Shown here piece after piece: positions 17,632-26,806 of a stretch of DNA of 64,000 nucleotides (position 1 is its first letter; every line of letters begins with the position of its first letter). The notes beneath the pieces were generated by a model. It saw nothing but the letters and a program-made list of their open reading frames with translations, ran no database searches and had not been told where the DNA came from. Source of the stretch: Ignavibacteria bacterium (GTDB lineage Bacteria; Bacteroidota; Ignavibacteria; OLB7); contig JACKAE010000003.1 in assembly GCA_020635205.1 (NCBI GenBank), positions 186,001 to 250,000 of the forward strand, read 5' to 3'. The position numbers were made by a program, and so were the translations under genes.

Positions 17632-18303
17632 TCAATTCTCCTTCACGTGGAAGGGCATTTTCGAGGCTAACTCACGGGTAAGTTTGCTGTACGTATCTCT
17701 GATTTCACGAGGATCTTTCAGGCTCACCGAGACCTGATTCTGGGTCATCACAGATCGCTTGACCGGGTCAACCAAGACAAAGTTTACGGTAACACTCTCC
17801 TTACCTCTTCCAGCATTATCGCTCGGCGTTTGATTCTCAAGTTGCACTTTTTGTAGAACGAGCAGGAAGTCAATAGCTCCCTCTTTCCGTGCTGCGTCAA
17901 TCTCTTCCCAGTTCCAGCTTCTTACCTCTCCGCTAAACCCTCTGGTTGCATCAAGTGGATGAATTGCGCCAACAGGTTGAGTGCGATACACGACTACAAG
18001 ATTCGAGTCGAGAACGTTGTCGAGATAGTCGCGGAACTGTGTTTGGAACTCGTTATCTACTCTACTTTGTGAGTTTAATGAGGCAATCCCGCGCGAGTAG
18101 GCAAAGGCCTCACTGTCGATAAGGACAAAATCGCCTTCTTTGGGCATCAAGATAAAGAGTCGTTTCCCAGTCAGCACCTCATCTCCATATCCATCGATAC
18201 TCGTGCGGCTGGAACCACATCCAGTAAAGAGCAGCCCGGTAAGAACGATTCCGGCAATAATGCTCGAAACCACTACTGTCGATCCTGTTTTCATCGTAAT
18301 CAT
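17632..18303 (-). CDS. Lipoprotein, hypothetical
   Basis: About 223 residues from the ATG at 18303; a further ATG at 18294 is as likely. A hydrophobic segment (VVVSSIIAGIVLTGLLFTGC) ends with a lipobox, giving an anchored Cys near residue 29. The mature part has ILMPKEGDFVLIDSEAFAYS and later FLLVLQKVQLENQ and VTVNFVLVDPVKRSVMTQNQ. The pattern resembles proteins that report or bind in the periplasm, but I cannot name the family. It lies 26 bp from the GT-C gene downstream and 128 bp from the second GT-C gene upstream, so a shared envelope function is likely but unproven. Confidence 0.65.
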   Translation of the reverse strand: MITMKTGSTVVVSSIIAGIVLTGLLFTGCGSSRTSIDGYGDEVLTGKRLFILMPKEGDFVLIDSEAFAYSRGIASLNSQSRVDNEFQTQFRDYLDNVLDSNLVVVYRTQPVGAIHPLDATRGFSGEVRSWNWEEIDAARKEGAIDFLLVLQKVQLENQTPSDNAGRGKESVTVNFVLVDPVKRSVMTQNQVSVSLKDPREIRDTYSKLTRELASKMPFHVKEN

Positions 18304-18430
18304 ACCAATTCTTTGTTCTCTGCTTGTTGTAAAAACGATGCTTTTGGCCAATTATAGCGGCGATCCGCGAAGTATGTTCTAAGGAACTATTCCCTTGGTG
18401 ATTCTTGGTGGTGACCCTCCCACAATCAAC

Positions 18431-20026
18431 TCACCTTCTCTCCTCTTCCCTCACCCTTTCGTATAGAACAAACGAGTCTGTTACGCAGACCTCTTCGTAC
18501 TTGCTATTCAGCAGATCATTGAACCCTTCCACCTTCTCCAATGCCTGAAGTGTTGAGGCAGATCCAACAATATTGGCAGCACCGGCATCATTCTGTTCCA
18601 GTATAAGAAACTCTGGCTTCCCTTGCCGCAAATAGTCCACAAATTCCTGTTGCAATTCTTTCGGAGTAAACGTGGCAATTAGGTAGTGCCCGTGCAAGAT
18701 ACCAAAGGTAGGACTGGTACGAAGCTCCGAATAAAAGAATGCGGCAATATCGGAGACAGCGTAAACCTCTGCAGAACCAGTTGAGCGTGAACGGATGGTG
18801 TCGCACAGCCTCTGTACTTCACCCCAACGTTGGTCCGCCGATAGGTCGAACGATTCACCCGAGGAAAAGCCCGTAGAGAGACGCCAAGCAATCCCCCTCC
18901 AAGATTCACTCACATATTTAGGAAGTGGACTGAAGAGAAATCCAATCCCTATAAGAATCACGAAAACACCCTTCGCATATCTCCCCTTCGTGAACTCCGC
19001 TTTCCGTTCCCACAAGCCGACTGCAACGGGGGCAACAAGAAGTGCAGCCGGAATGAAGATGCGGCTGAACTGATAGGGGACGAACATTAGCTCAACGAGT
19101 GCGCTCGCAAAGAGGGTAAAGAAGGTCAAAACGGAAAGTTGTCGCCACTGAGCGATTGATTCACTTGCAGGGAGAGAGTTCTCGGGCTGCCTCTCTCCCT
19201 TTAGCGTTCGAGTTACAGCGACAAACGTCCCGAGGAGCATCGTTAGCGTGAAACCGTAGCCGAGATAAAAACCTGTTTGGCGAAGAATCAACGAGAGAGG
19301 GTTCTCACTCTGAATCGAGTGGAGAAGCCGTCCACGAATCCACCCCGACATCGTCTCCCAACCTGAAATCGTATCGAACAAAAGAAGCGTCAGGAAGAAG
19401 AGAAGGACAACGATGCCCCCTGTGAAAAGAATCCAGAGAGCTTGCCGAACACTTTTGCGATATGGCTCCCGAAAGATTAAGAACTCGGCAGCCACAGCCG
19501 ATAGAATCACAATTCCAAAAGAGAACTTTAACGTGAAGAGAAGCCCAGAGAGCAGACCAACCAGAATTGCACCTGACCGATTCCGCCACCGAATCTGCGC
19601 CACCATCATCGGCAACAGAAGAAGTCCAACAAAACTTTCCGGTTGTGGAGTTCCATCTGGACCGAGTGAGGCGTAGAGGAGAGCGTAGAGAACTGTTGCC
19701 AAGACAATTGTTCTGCGAGACTCACCGACGATCTGTAGACTTCGGGCAATGAGTGAGAGTATCAGGAGTTGCAATCCATACTCAATCAGCCTAACTGGAA
19801 GAATGCCCTCCCCGAAAAGTCCGTTTGCAGCAGCAAAAAGGAAAGAGATAAAGGGGGGCTTCACGTCGGCAACATCACGGTAGTATGCTCCTCCGTCGGC
19901 GAGAATACGCCCTGCAGTGAGGTAGATCGACTGGTCAGGCCCGGCAGGCCAGGCAATGATTGGCAGCAGAAGCAGAGCGGCCGGGAGGATCAATCTCCAC
20001 CTATTCTGGTAGATGTTATTCTCCAT
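18431..20026 (-). CDS. GT-C type membrane glycosyltransferase, hypothetical
   Basis: A 531-residue membrane protein with about ten hydrophobic segments. The first loop carries DQSIYLTAGRILADGGAYYR followed by DVADVKPPF, the acidic-plus-KPPF arrangement typical of GT39/ArnT-like (PMT_2) glycosyltransferases. The C-terminal soluble domain (about 400-531) includes YAVSDIAAFFYSELRTSP and FVDYLRQGKPEFLILEQND. Like its neighbour at 15945-17606 it should transfer a sugar from a polyprenyl-phosphate donor on the periplasmic side. The two are similar in layout but not close copies. It is 34 bp from the next gene upstream, the GlmU-like protein. Confidence 0.82.
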   Translation of the reverse strand: MENNIYQNRWRLILPAALLLLPIIAWPAGPDQSIYLTAGRILADGGAYYRDVADVKPPFISFLFAAANGLFGEGILPVRLIEYGLQLLILSLIARSLQIVGESRRTIVLATVLYALLYASLGPDGTPQPESFVGLLLLPMMVAQIRWRNRSGAILVGLLSGLLFTLKFSFGIVILSAVAAEFLIFREPYRKSVRQALWILFTGGIVVLLFFLTLLLFDTISGWETMSGWIRGRLLHSIQSENPLSLILRQTGFYLGYGFTLTMLLGTFVAVTRTLKGERQPENSLPASESIAQWRQLSVLTFFTLFASALVELMFVPYQFSRIFIPAALLVAPVAVGLWERKAEFTKGRYAKGVFVILIGIGFLFSPLPKYVSESWRGIAWRLSTGFSSGESFDLSADQRWGEVQRLCDTIRSRSTGSAEVYAVSDIAAFFYSELRTSPTFGILHGHYLIATFTPKELQQEFVDYLRQGKPEFLILEQNDAGAANIVGSASTLQALEKVEGFNDLLNSKYEEVCVTDSFVLYERVREEERR

Positions 20027-20060
20027 CAGCTATTGGCGTTAGTCGTGCTGGTAGAACTCC

Positions 20061-21269
20061 TCATCCCTTCTCCTCTTCGTGTTCAATTCGATAGAGATAC
20101 TCAAGGACAACACGCTCTTCTGGAGTGAGGTCAATATTCCGCCGTTTCATCACGCGCTCGGCAAGCTCTAACGCTTTGTCGAGATGGTAGGGAACAATCT
20201 CTGAGACGTTGCACCAAGCAAAGGAGCCAATTTCTTTCGGCGGGAATCCTCCTCCGAAAATGTTCGCAAAGGAACCGACTACCGTTCCCGTATTCAACAT
20301 CGTGTTAATCCCGCTCTTGCTGTGGTCACCGATCATCGCCCCGAGGAACATCTGCCCAGTATCTACCTCTTTTCCTCGCAGAGTCACGCGAATCATCCCG
20401 TAGTTATTCTTCAGATCGGACGTATTGGTATCAGCGCCGAGATTCACCCACGCCCCGAGGTAGCTGTGCCCTAAGAAGCCGTCGTGTTGTTTGTTGGAGT
20501 AGCCGAGGATGATGGAGTTTTCTATTTCCCCCCCCACCTTACACCAAGGACCAATAGACGTACCGTGATATATCTTTGCACCGATCTTCACTGTAGAGTT
20601 TGCCCCAACAAAACAGGGTCCTTGAATAACACTGTTCGCCATGATTGTCACGTTATCGCCAAGAACGATCGGTCCAGCGGTCACATCGAGAACCGTTCCT
20701 GGTTGAATGGCAACATCGCGTCCGGCAACAATGGTTCCACTCCCTATCTGATAGACCCCAGCCGGTAATTCTTCAATCTCCCCTCCCCTGAGTTCATCGG
20801 AATCGATTGAGATGAGGGTGGAATTATCTTCAATCATTTCCCAGAGGTAACGATAGAGCTTTACATCGGGCAATTCAATGCGCGAAAGGTGCTCGATAGA
20901 TTTTATGTCGAGGAAGTCATCGTCCCAATTCAATCGTGCTACATCGGCCGCATGAAGTCGGGCTGCAATAACATCTTCTCCCTTTACCGCAATCCACCCA
21001 CTCTCTTCAGGAAAGGCCTCAACGTGTTGAGCTAAAAGCAGAGCACGTCCATTAATGAGAAGGAGCGATTCACCCGCATCACTTTGTGGAGAGAAGGTGT
21101 TAGGATAGAGTGGACGCAGATATTTTCTGCCGTGAACAAAAAGCAGTTCGCCAAAGCTATTGGCACGTTGGCCAAGAGTGCGCCCCCCTACAAGGAGATC
21201 AGAGGCATATCTAATCTGTACTAAGGGATAGAGACCTTCAACGTGAGGATCTTCAAACAAGCAAATCAT
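20061..21269 (-). CDS. GlmU-like sugar nucleotidyltransferase/acyltransferase
   Basis: I chose the ATG at 21269 (MICLFEDPHVEG) because the upstream 51 residues of the open frame look non-coding. About 402 residues. The N-terminal half (to about 190) resembles the GlmU N-terminal domain of Bacteroidota, with LYPLVQIRYASDLLVGGRTL, but lacks the GxGTRM signature of a working pyrophosphorylase. The C-terminal half is a left-handed parallel beta-helix with hexapeptide repeats (GTIVAGRDVAIQPGTVLDV, LGDNVTIMANSVIQGPCFVG), which carries acetyltransferase activity in GlmU. Bacteroidota commonly encode such proteins in place of a canonical GlmU. It heads the envelope block, so peptidoglycan or surface glycan precursor synthesis fits. 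Confidence 0.82.
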   Translation of the reverse strand: MICLFEDPHVEGLYPLVQIRYASDLLVGGRTLGQRANSFGELLFVHGRKYLRPLYPNTFSPQSDAGESLLLINGRALLLAQHVEAFPEESGWIAVKGEDVIAARLHAADVARLNWDDDFLDIKSIEHLSRIELPDVKLYRYLWEMIEDNSTLISIDSDELRGGEIEELPAGVYQIGSGTIVAGRDVAIQPGTVLDVTAGPIVLGDNVTIMANSVIQGPCFVGANSTVKIGAKIYHGTSIGPWCKVGGEIENSIILGYSNKQHDGFLGHSYLGAWVNLGADTNTSDLKNNYGMIRVTLRGKEVDTGQMFLGAMIGDHSKSGINTMLNTGTVVGSFANIFGGGFPPKEIGSFAWCNVSEIVPYHLDKALELAERVMKRRNIDLTPEERVVLEYLYRIEHEEEKG

Positions 21270-21522
21270 GAACGCCCTTTTTGTGTAGACATGAAGGCTC
21301 TCGATAATGGAAAGACGCGACGTTATTGCCTCAACGCCACGTCTTATCGGCGGAATAGAGAGATATAGCCTCTCATATCCCATGTCGGCTGTAAAGATCG
21401 TCCTTCGCAAGAAGAAAAACAAGGACGGTCTGTGTCGTTATGGAAGGTTCGACACTCTTCTGTGATTTTTGGGGTTATGCCAGATTCAATTCCAGAAGAC
21501 CTAATATCAGCAACTTCACTTC

Positions 21523-21632
21523 TGTCACTCTGAATGAAGCGAAGCGGAGTGATGAGTCTCGCAGGGGTTGTGGAGAGGAACCGTTTTGCACTACAACAAC
21601 TCAGAGATGCTTCAGAAGACTTCAGCATGACA
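21523..21632 (+). repeat. Dispersed 110-bp repeat, copy A
   Basis: Begins TGTCACTCTGAATGAAGCGA and ends CTTCAGCATGACA. The ends are imperfect inverted repeats of one another (TGTCAYKCTGA). Copy B at 55560-55669 has exactly the same length in the opposite orientation and shares most of both arms, while the centre differs. A shorter diverged copy is at 9457-9553. It lies in the 21270-21702 gap, which otherwise holds no gene I can support. Confidence 0.7.
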
Positions 21633-21702
21633 GACTTGGAGCACTGGGAGCACTGATGCAATCAATGATTTCCCTATTTGAAAATGGTATTATGCCACTC
21701 CC

Positions 21703-24700
21703 TTATCGCTTTCCTCTATAGGTCAAATCGAACACAGTATCGAGAACCCACCGTTTGAAACTTTCGTTGTCCATGAACTGCTTAAAGAGCTGTGTCTGGT
21801 CTCTCATAATCGCGTTCATCACACGCTCCATGGTTTTGTTAAGCTCGATGCGAGCGTTCTGTTCATCGGAGTTTTCCTGAGCGTTTCGGTAGGCGTCATC
21901 CTCGTCAACCTTTGCGGGGATTGCCTCGGTCACCAACCTCAGAATCTCGTCAGAGTCCTCCCACTCGATATTTCCGAAGTGTCGGTTGAACGCTTCGATA
22001 ATCAGGGAGAGCCGAGCGAAGGTAGGCTCTACTCCCCCAACGCCTCCACTACCACTACCAGTTGGAGACGGTTCGATCTCAGCATCACTGTCTGGAAGAA
22101 TGATCTGCTGCATTGCCTGCTTTTCGGCACGGTAGCTGTCCATGTCGATCGCATCTAAGATTCCTTTGGAGAGATCCTTTTCTTCCGGAGCCGGAAGCCT
22201 CGAAACGAGGAAGTTCAGAAAGATCGAACGCTTCTCCCACTCTGCGTTGTTGTAGGGAAGGATCGATGAGAGGAACCCGTAGGTTCGCAGAAAGGCCTTG
22301 GCCTTCCCCTTGAACTCTACCTGGCCCTCCTCATCAAGCTCTTCGCGATAGACCCCAATACAAACGTCAAGAATTGGATCGAGGAAATGATCACGGTCTA
22401 CTCCATCAAGATAGAGTTGCACGAACTGATCGATCTGTTCTTGCGAATATATCTGCGCACTATCCAGATCGTTCTGAAGATCGTGCAACTTGTTCGGATC
22501 GGTTTCTCCCGAAAGGATAGTGGTGCGGTAGAATGGAGCGAACGAATCCTGAATAGTGTCAGCATCGTTGACGAAGTCGAGCACAAAGGCATCGTGCTTC
22601 TTCGGATGTGCCCGGTTCAACCGCGAGAGTGTTTGCACCGCCTTGATGCCGGAGAGCGTTTTGTCGACATACATCGTCTGGAGCAATGGTTCATCGTAGC
22701 CGGTCTGAAACTTGTCGGCACAGATCAAAAATCGATAGGGATTCTCTTGAATCTTTTCCGGTATCTCGCCCGACGGGAATCCGTTCAGCGAAGCCTCTGT
22801 CACCTTCACTCCGCCGAATTCATGCTCACCTGAGAATGCGACGATTGCCTTCCACTTGCTCTTTTGCTCCCTAAGATACTCTCCTATCTCATGGAAATAC
22901 TTGATCGCCCGCTCGACACCGTTGGTTACCACCATCGCCCGCGCCTCACCCCCGATTTTCCCCTGAGCTACTACCTGGCTTTGGAAGTGATCCACCATAA
23001 TCTCCGCCTTGATCCTTACGGCATGATCGTGCCCCTCTACGTACCGACGAATCTTCTTGAGTGCTTTCCTCTGATCGAACTCGGGATCTTCCTCGATCTT
23101 CTTTGCAATGTGGAAGTAGCTTACAACCGGTGTATAGTTCTTCAACACGTCCAAGATGAACCCTTCTTGAATCGCCTGCTTCATGCTGTAGTTGTGGAAG
23201 GGATGATACTTCGAGTGGGCGCCCGATCCCTCCTCTCGCCTGCCGAAAATCTCGAGCGTCTTGTTCTTCGGCGTAGCGGTAAAGGCGAAGTAGCTTGCGT
23301 TCGGCAGCATCTTGCCCGACTCCATGATCCGGTTAATCCGGTCTTCATATGTCTCTTCCTCCTTCTCCTCTCCGGCTACCGACAGCGCCTTGGCAAGGGC
23401 AGTGCTGGTGCGGCTCCCCTGACTCGAGTGCGCCTCGTCGATCAGGATCGCAAAGCGTTTCCCTCGTTGCTCATCGCCGATCTCCTTTAGCAAGTGGGGG
23501 AAGGTCTGTATCGTGCAGATTATCAACTTCTTTCCCGACTCGAGAAAGGTAGTAAGCTGTTTCGTCTTGCTGCTCCCCGCTCCAGTAACCGCGCCGATAA
23601 TTGCGCTGACCTGGGCATACTGCCGAATCGTGTTGCGAAGCTGCGCATCCAGCACGCGGCGATCGGTGACAACGATCACCGAGTCGAAGATGTTTGCATC
23701 CTCTTTCGTGAGGCCAATTAGCTGGTGTGCCAGCCAGGCGATTGAGTTGCTCTTGCCGCTCCCTGCCGAGTGTTGAATCAGATAGCGCCCCCCTGCACCA
23801 CGCAGGGCAACGTCGGCAAGCAATCGCCGCACGGCGTCAAGCTGGTGATAGCGGGGCCAGATCTGCTTCTTCTTTTTCCTACCGGTCTTTTCATCCTTTT
23901 CCTCAATCACCTGCGCATAGTTCTCGAGGATGTTGGTCAGGCTCTCTCGGGTGAGAACTTCCTTCCAGAGGTAATCGGTTTTGAGGCCGTTCGGATTTGG
24001 CGGATTGCCTGCACCGTCGTTCCAACCCCGATTGAAGGGGAGGAACCATGAGGACTCCCCCTTCAGGTGAGTGCAGAACATCACCTCGCTTTCGTCGACT
24101 GCAAAGTGGGCAACACATCGACCGAACTCGAACAGTTTCTCTCGCGAGTTACGATCCTTCTTGTACTGCCAGATTGCATCGTTGACCGTCTGTTTGGTCA
24201 AGCTGTTTTTCAGTTCGAACGTAAAGATCGGAAGCCCGTTGATGAAGAGACCGAGATCGAGCGAACGTTGTGTCTCGTCCCGGCTGTAGCGGAGTTGCCG
24301 AGTGACGGTAAAGCGATTTAGTTCGAAAAGTTCGGCCGCCTTCTCGTTCCCGGCTGATGGCGCTCCGTAGAACAACTCGATGTGGTGAGCATCATGTTTG
24401 ATCCCGTTCCGCAGCAGATCAATTGTCCCCTTCCTCGCAATCTCTCCCTGAAGCCTCGCCAGAAACCTGTGCCTGACCGGCCCATCCGTTGCAAGTTCCA
24501 CTGCATCTGCAACCTCTGGCTGTGTGTCTCGAAGGAATCTCTCAAGCTGCAGCAGATCCACACAGTATTCCCGGTCGTAATCAGCCGGTCTTCCACCACT
24601 CCAGCCAACGCCACCATATCCAGCAGGCTCTTCGGCAATAACCCCCTCCCCCGAAGGTTCGCACGGATGCCCGGCAAGAATAGTACAGACAAGTCGTTCG

Positions 24701-24729
24701 AGTCCACGTTCGGAGGTATCGGTAGTCAT
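21703..24729 (-). CDS. hsdR: Type I restriction enzyme R subunit
   Basis: A 1008-residue subunit that translocates and cuts unmethylated DNA. The nuclease domain near residue 170 has GLFINGLPIFTFELKNSLTK, the ExK part of a PD-ExK site. The motor has a Walker A-like HSAGSGKSNSIAWL (about 318-331), DEAH in AILIDEAHSSQGS (about 430), TAT in YFAFTATPKNKTL and motif VI-like QTLSRLNRAHPKK, so it is a superfamily 2 DNA translocase. The C-terminal 200 residues include the helical part that binds the methylase core. It is the last gene of the island, about 610 bp beyond the AlbA_2 gene; that gap holds repeats, so it may have its own promoter. Confidence 0.96.
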   Translation of the reverse strand: MTTDTSERGLERLVCTILAGHPCEPSGEGVIAEEPAGYGGVGWSGGRPADYDREYCVDLLQLERFLRDTQPEVADAVELATDGPVRHRFLARLQGEIARKGTIDLLRNGIKHDAHHIELFYGAPSAGNEKAAELFELNRFTVTRQLRYSRDETQRSLDLGLFINGLPIFTFELKNSLTKQTVNDAIWQYKKDRNSREKLFEFGRCVAHFAVDESEVMFCTHLKGESSWFLPFNRGWNDGAGNPPNPNGLKTDYLWKEVLTRESLTNILENYAQVIEEKDEKTGRKKKKQIWPRYHQLDAVRRLLADVALRGAGGRYLIQHSAGSGKSNSIAWLAHQLIGLTKEDANIFDSVIVVTDRRVLDAQLRNTIRQYAQVSAIIGAVTGAGSSKTKQLTTFLESGKKLIICTIQTFPHLLKEIGDEQRGKRFAILIDEAHSSQGSRTSTALAKALSVAGEEKEEETYEDRINRIMESGKMLPNASYFAFTATPKNKTLEIFGRREEGSGAHSKYHPFHNYSMKQAIQEGFILDVLKNYTPVVSYFHIAKKIEEDPEFDQRKALKKIRRYVEGHDHAVRIKAEIMVDHFQSQVVAQGKIGGEARAMVVTNGVERAIKYFHEIGEYLREQKSKWKAIVAFSGEHEFGGVKVTEASLNGFPSGEIPEKIQENPYRFLICADKFQTGYDEPLLQTMYVDKTLSGIKAVQTLSRLNRAHPKKHDAFVLDFVNDADTIQDSFAPFYRTTILSGETDPNKLHDLQNDLDSAQIYSQEQIDQFVQLYLDGVDRDHFLDPILDVCIGVYREELDEEGQVEFKGKAKAFLRTYGFLSSILPYNNAEWEKRSIFLNFLVSRLPAPEEKDLSKGILDAIDMDSYRAEKQAMQQIILPDSDAEIEPSPTGSGSGGVGGVEPTFARLSLIIEAFNRHFGNIEWEDSDEILRLVTEAIPAKVDEDDAYRNAQENSDEQNARIELNKTMERVMNAIMRDQTQLFKQFMDNESFKRWVLDTVFDLTYRGKR

Positions 24730-24799
24730 AGCTTTCTGATCGTGTTTCTTGACGATGAGGAACAGTTAACGCATCAATATCGACCGATGCTCACTTCTT

Positions 24800-25000
24800 T
24801 TATAGAGAAGTCAATTCAAGTCAGATAGAGTCATCAGGTCGTATGGGAAATCTCGGATTCCCCTCACCCAAGTATCATCGGGTCAACTTTCTCTTCTCAG
24901 AGTTGGAGCGGGGAATCAGGATCAAGGATACCAATCTCTTCCGACGGGCAGTCCGAGGTTAATGAGAGTTCCTATCTCATCCTGCCTGACGCCTCTATAA
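24800..25000. repeat. MITE-like inverted-end element, copy 2 (201 bp)
   Basis: Ends are TTATAGAG (24800-24807) and CTCTATAA (24993-25000); the match continues as TTATAGAGnnGTCA on both arms. It aligns over its full length with 5212-5418, including a shared AAGTATCATC block and the end of the second stem. The stems inside are weaker than in copy 1, so copy 2 is more decayed. It sits between hsdR and the AlbA_2 gene. Confidence 0.65.
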
Positions 25001-25026
25001 GCACTCCCAAGCCAATCACCATCGTT

Positions 25027-25340
25027 CAGTTACATAGGAGATTCTAAAAGATCATGTTTTTCTCGCTCATTTCAGCGTTTTTCACTAAACAATGATTTGC
25101 CAGTTACATAGCCATCACATAAGAACATCCAAAATTCACAAGAAAAAAGGACTTGTTCCCGATATGCAGCCTCTCAATTACATAGATCGCACATGAAACC
25201 GTCAACAGACCACCACTCTCCACGGTTCAACTACCCTACCAGTTACATAAGCATTACTAAAGGAACACCCTAAATCAACAGAAAATCAGTCTCCACGTCT
25301 CCAGCACACTCTTTCAGTTACATGAATGGCACAGTAGACG
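25027..25340. repeat. Array of five spaced CAGTTACATA repeats
   Basis: The 10-nt core CAGTTACATA occurs at 25027, 25101, 25175 (CAATTACATA), 25240 and 25315 (CAGTTACATG), with steps of 74, 74, 65 and 75. About 16 further nucleotides after each core are partly conserved (roughly GnnATCACATAAGAACA). The 45-50 nt between them differ. The array ends at the stop codon of the AlbA_2 gene (25341). No known protein-coding frame runs through it. Confidence 0.7.
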
Positions 25341-26804
25341 TCATGCCCAGAACGGAACGTATCGCATGTGCCGCTTAGATTTGTTCTGCGGTTCGGATTG
25401 CTTGATCAACCCAGCAGTAATCGTGTCTGCAATAATTCTGGAAGCCATCGGATAATTCCGATCGTCGATGGAGAAACGTTCTCGCAATGATGTATTGGTC
25501 ATCTGTTTGCCGGAGACGGCCTGCAAGCAGGCGTGCTGGTAACATGCCCGTACCCGATCATCTCTACTCATTTCAGCAAACGATTTGGGAGCGAAAAGTG
25601 TGACCCTTGTACTATGCGGGAGCACCGCAAACTCTGGAGCCGGAAGCTGAAACAGCTCTACAGCATGAATGACCTTGTCAATTCCACTACCACGTTCTTC
25701 ACAGATGTCAACTTCACGCATGAATAACGCCAGTTTCTCATTTCGTGAACGAGGAGGACTGTCAATAAAACGGAGCGTTTCAATGAGCGGATGACCGGGA
25801 TTGGTAAACTCAATTCGATTATCAAAAACCTCTATCATTGGTCCAGCACCATCAATCGAGAAGTCCTGATGGATAATGGCATTGGCTGTCAGTTCCCGCA
25901 AAGCGACATCCGGATACATTCCAACCTCCCTTTGAAAGGCCTGCTGAAGGACTTCATTCCTCGGCAATTGCGATGAGAGATAGCTGATAAGCCCCTCAAA
26001 ACCAACCGCATATCCTTTCACACCCGTCTGCTCGTGGATTGTACTAACACGATTGTCACCGTCATAACGAATCACCCTTAATGCCTTCCGCTCAAGGCGA
26101 TCAAACTCGGAAAGATGGCGGGCAAACAGGATAGCACAAAGATTTGTGATGTCGTAAGAGTCGAGGTCTCTTCGCACAATAAAATTCCTCTGCTCAAGCT
26201 GATCTATCATAGCGTCTGGTGTAAACCTCTCACTCAGCCCATAGAGCTTGAGGAGTCCCCAGTAATCAAGAAGTATCTTAAGGTCTGCTCCCTTCACCTT
26301 CTCCTGAACAATCCCCTCTTCAAATCCTTCAGGTTTGAGAAGAAGCCACAAACGACGCTCCTTCTCAGGATGATCGCGAAGCTTCTTCGTGTAGCTGCCA
26401 ACACGGATATACTCTGTTTCTTTGAAACGAATCGGCATATGTGCAACTGCCCGAATGCGTAGAACTACCACGTGGTGATTATCAACATTCCCCTCTTCAA
26501 ACGAGCAATCGAGACTCGGCTTCAGGTTGTGCGTTAGCCAATTTTCTACTTCTTCATTTCCGATTCTTTTCTGTCGGTAGTGGAAATCCGTGCCGACAAC
26601 ATCGTGGTTAGCATCCGAGATCCCCCACACCAGATATGCATACTCAGCACCAGTCAACGCTGCAGCGTTGGCCAACGCCGAAACGCTCTTGCCAATTATT
26701 TCCGGGTCGGTATTGTTCTCTTTGAACTCTACTGTCTCCGTTTCATTAGGAAGATTGCGCAACTCATTGACCAACTCAGCGAATTTTCGAGGGTCATCAC
26801 TCAT
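25341..26804 (-). CDS. AlbA_2 (Schlafen-like) ATP-binding protein
   Basis: A 487-residue protein with an N-terminal AlbA_2 domain (NETETVEFKENNTDPEIIGK, then SVSALANAAALTGAEYAYLV; residues about 15-130) and a GHKL-type ATPase domain further on (GMYPDVALRELTANAIIHQD, with the N-box acidic residue, and ERGSGIDKVIHAVELF as the Gly-rich lid). A winged-helix-like end (NTSLRERFSIDDRNYPMASR) follows. Such proteins are common in defence islands and near restriction systems, and are thought to regulate or sense. Its start lies 2 bp from the end of the RhuM gene, so the two are cotranscribed, and it lies within the type I island. Confidence 0.85.
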   Translation of the reverse strand: MSDDPRKFAELVNELRNLPNETETVEFKENNTDPEIIGKSVSALANAAALTGAEYAYLVWGISDANHDVVGTDFHYRQKRIGNEEVENWLTHNLKPSLDCSFEEGNVDNHHVVVLRIRAVAHMPIRFKETEYIRVGSYTKKLRDHPEKERRLWLLLKPEGFEEGIVQEKVKGADLKILLDYWGLLKLYGLSERFTPDAMIDQLEQRNFIVRRDLDSYDITNLCAILFARHLSEFDRLERKALRVIRYDGDNRVSTIHEQTGVKGYAVGFEGLISYLSSQLPRNEVLQQAFQREVGMYPDVALRELTANAIIHQDFSIDGAGPMIEVFDNRIEFTNPGHPLIETLRFIDSPPRSRNEKLALFMREVDICEERGSGIDKVIHAVELFQLPAPEFAVLPHSTRVTLFAPKSFAEMSRDDRVRACYQHACLQAVSGKQMTNTSLRERFSIDDRNYPMASRIIADTITAGLIKQSEPQNKSKRHMRYVPFWA

Positions 26805-26806
26805 GT

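Noticed and set aside
21270..21422. A longer start for the GlmU-like protein
   Set aside because: The additional residues are not typical and the known family starts near MICLFEDP at 21269.
25027..25340. A CRISPR array
   Set aside because: The repeat is only 10 well-conserved bases, spacing varies from 65 to 75, and no cas genes are near.
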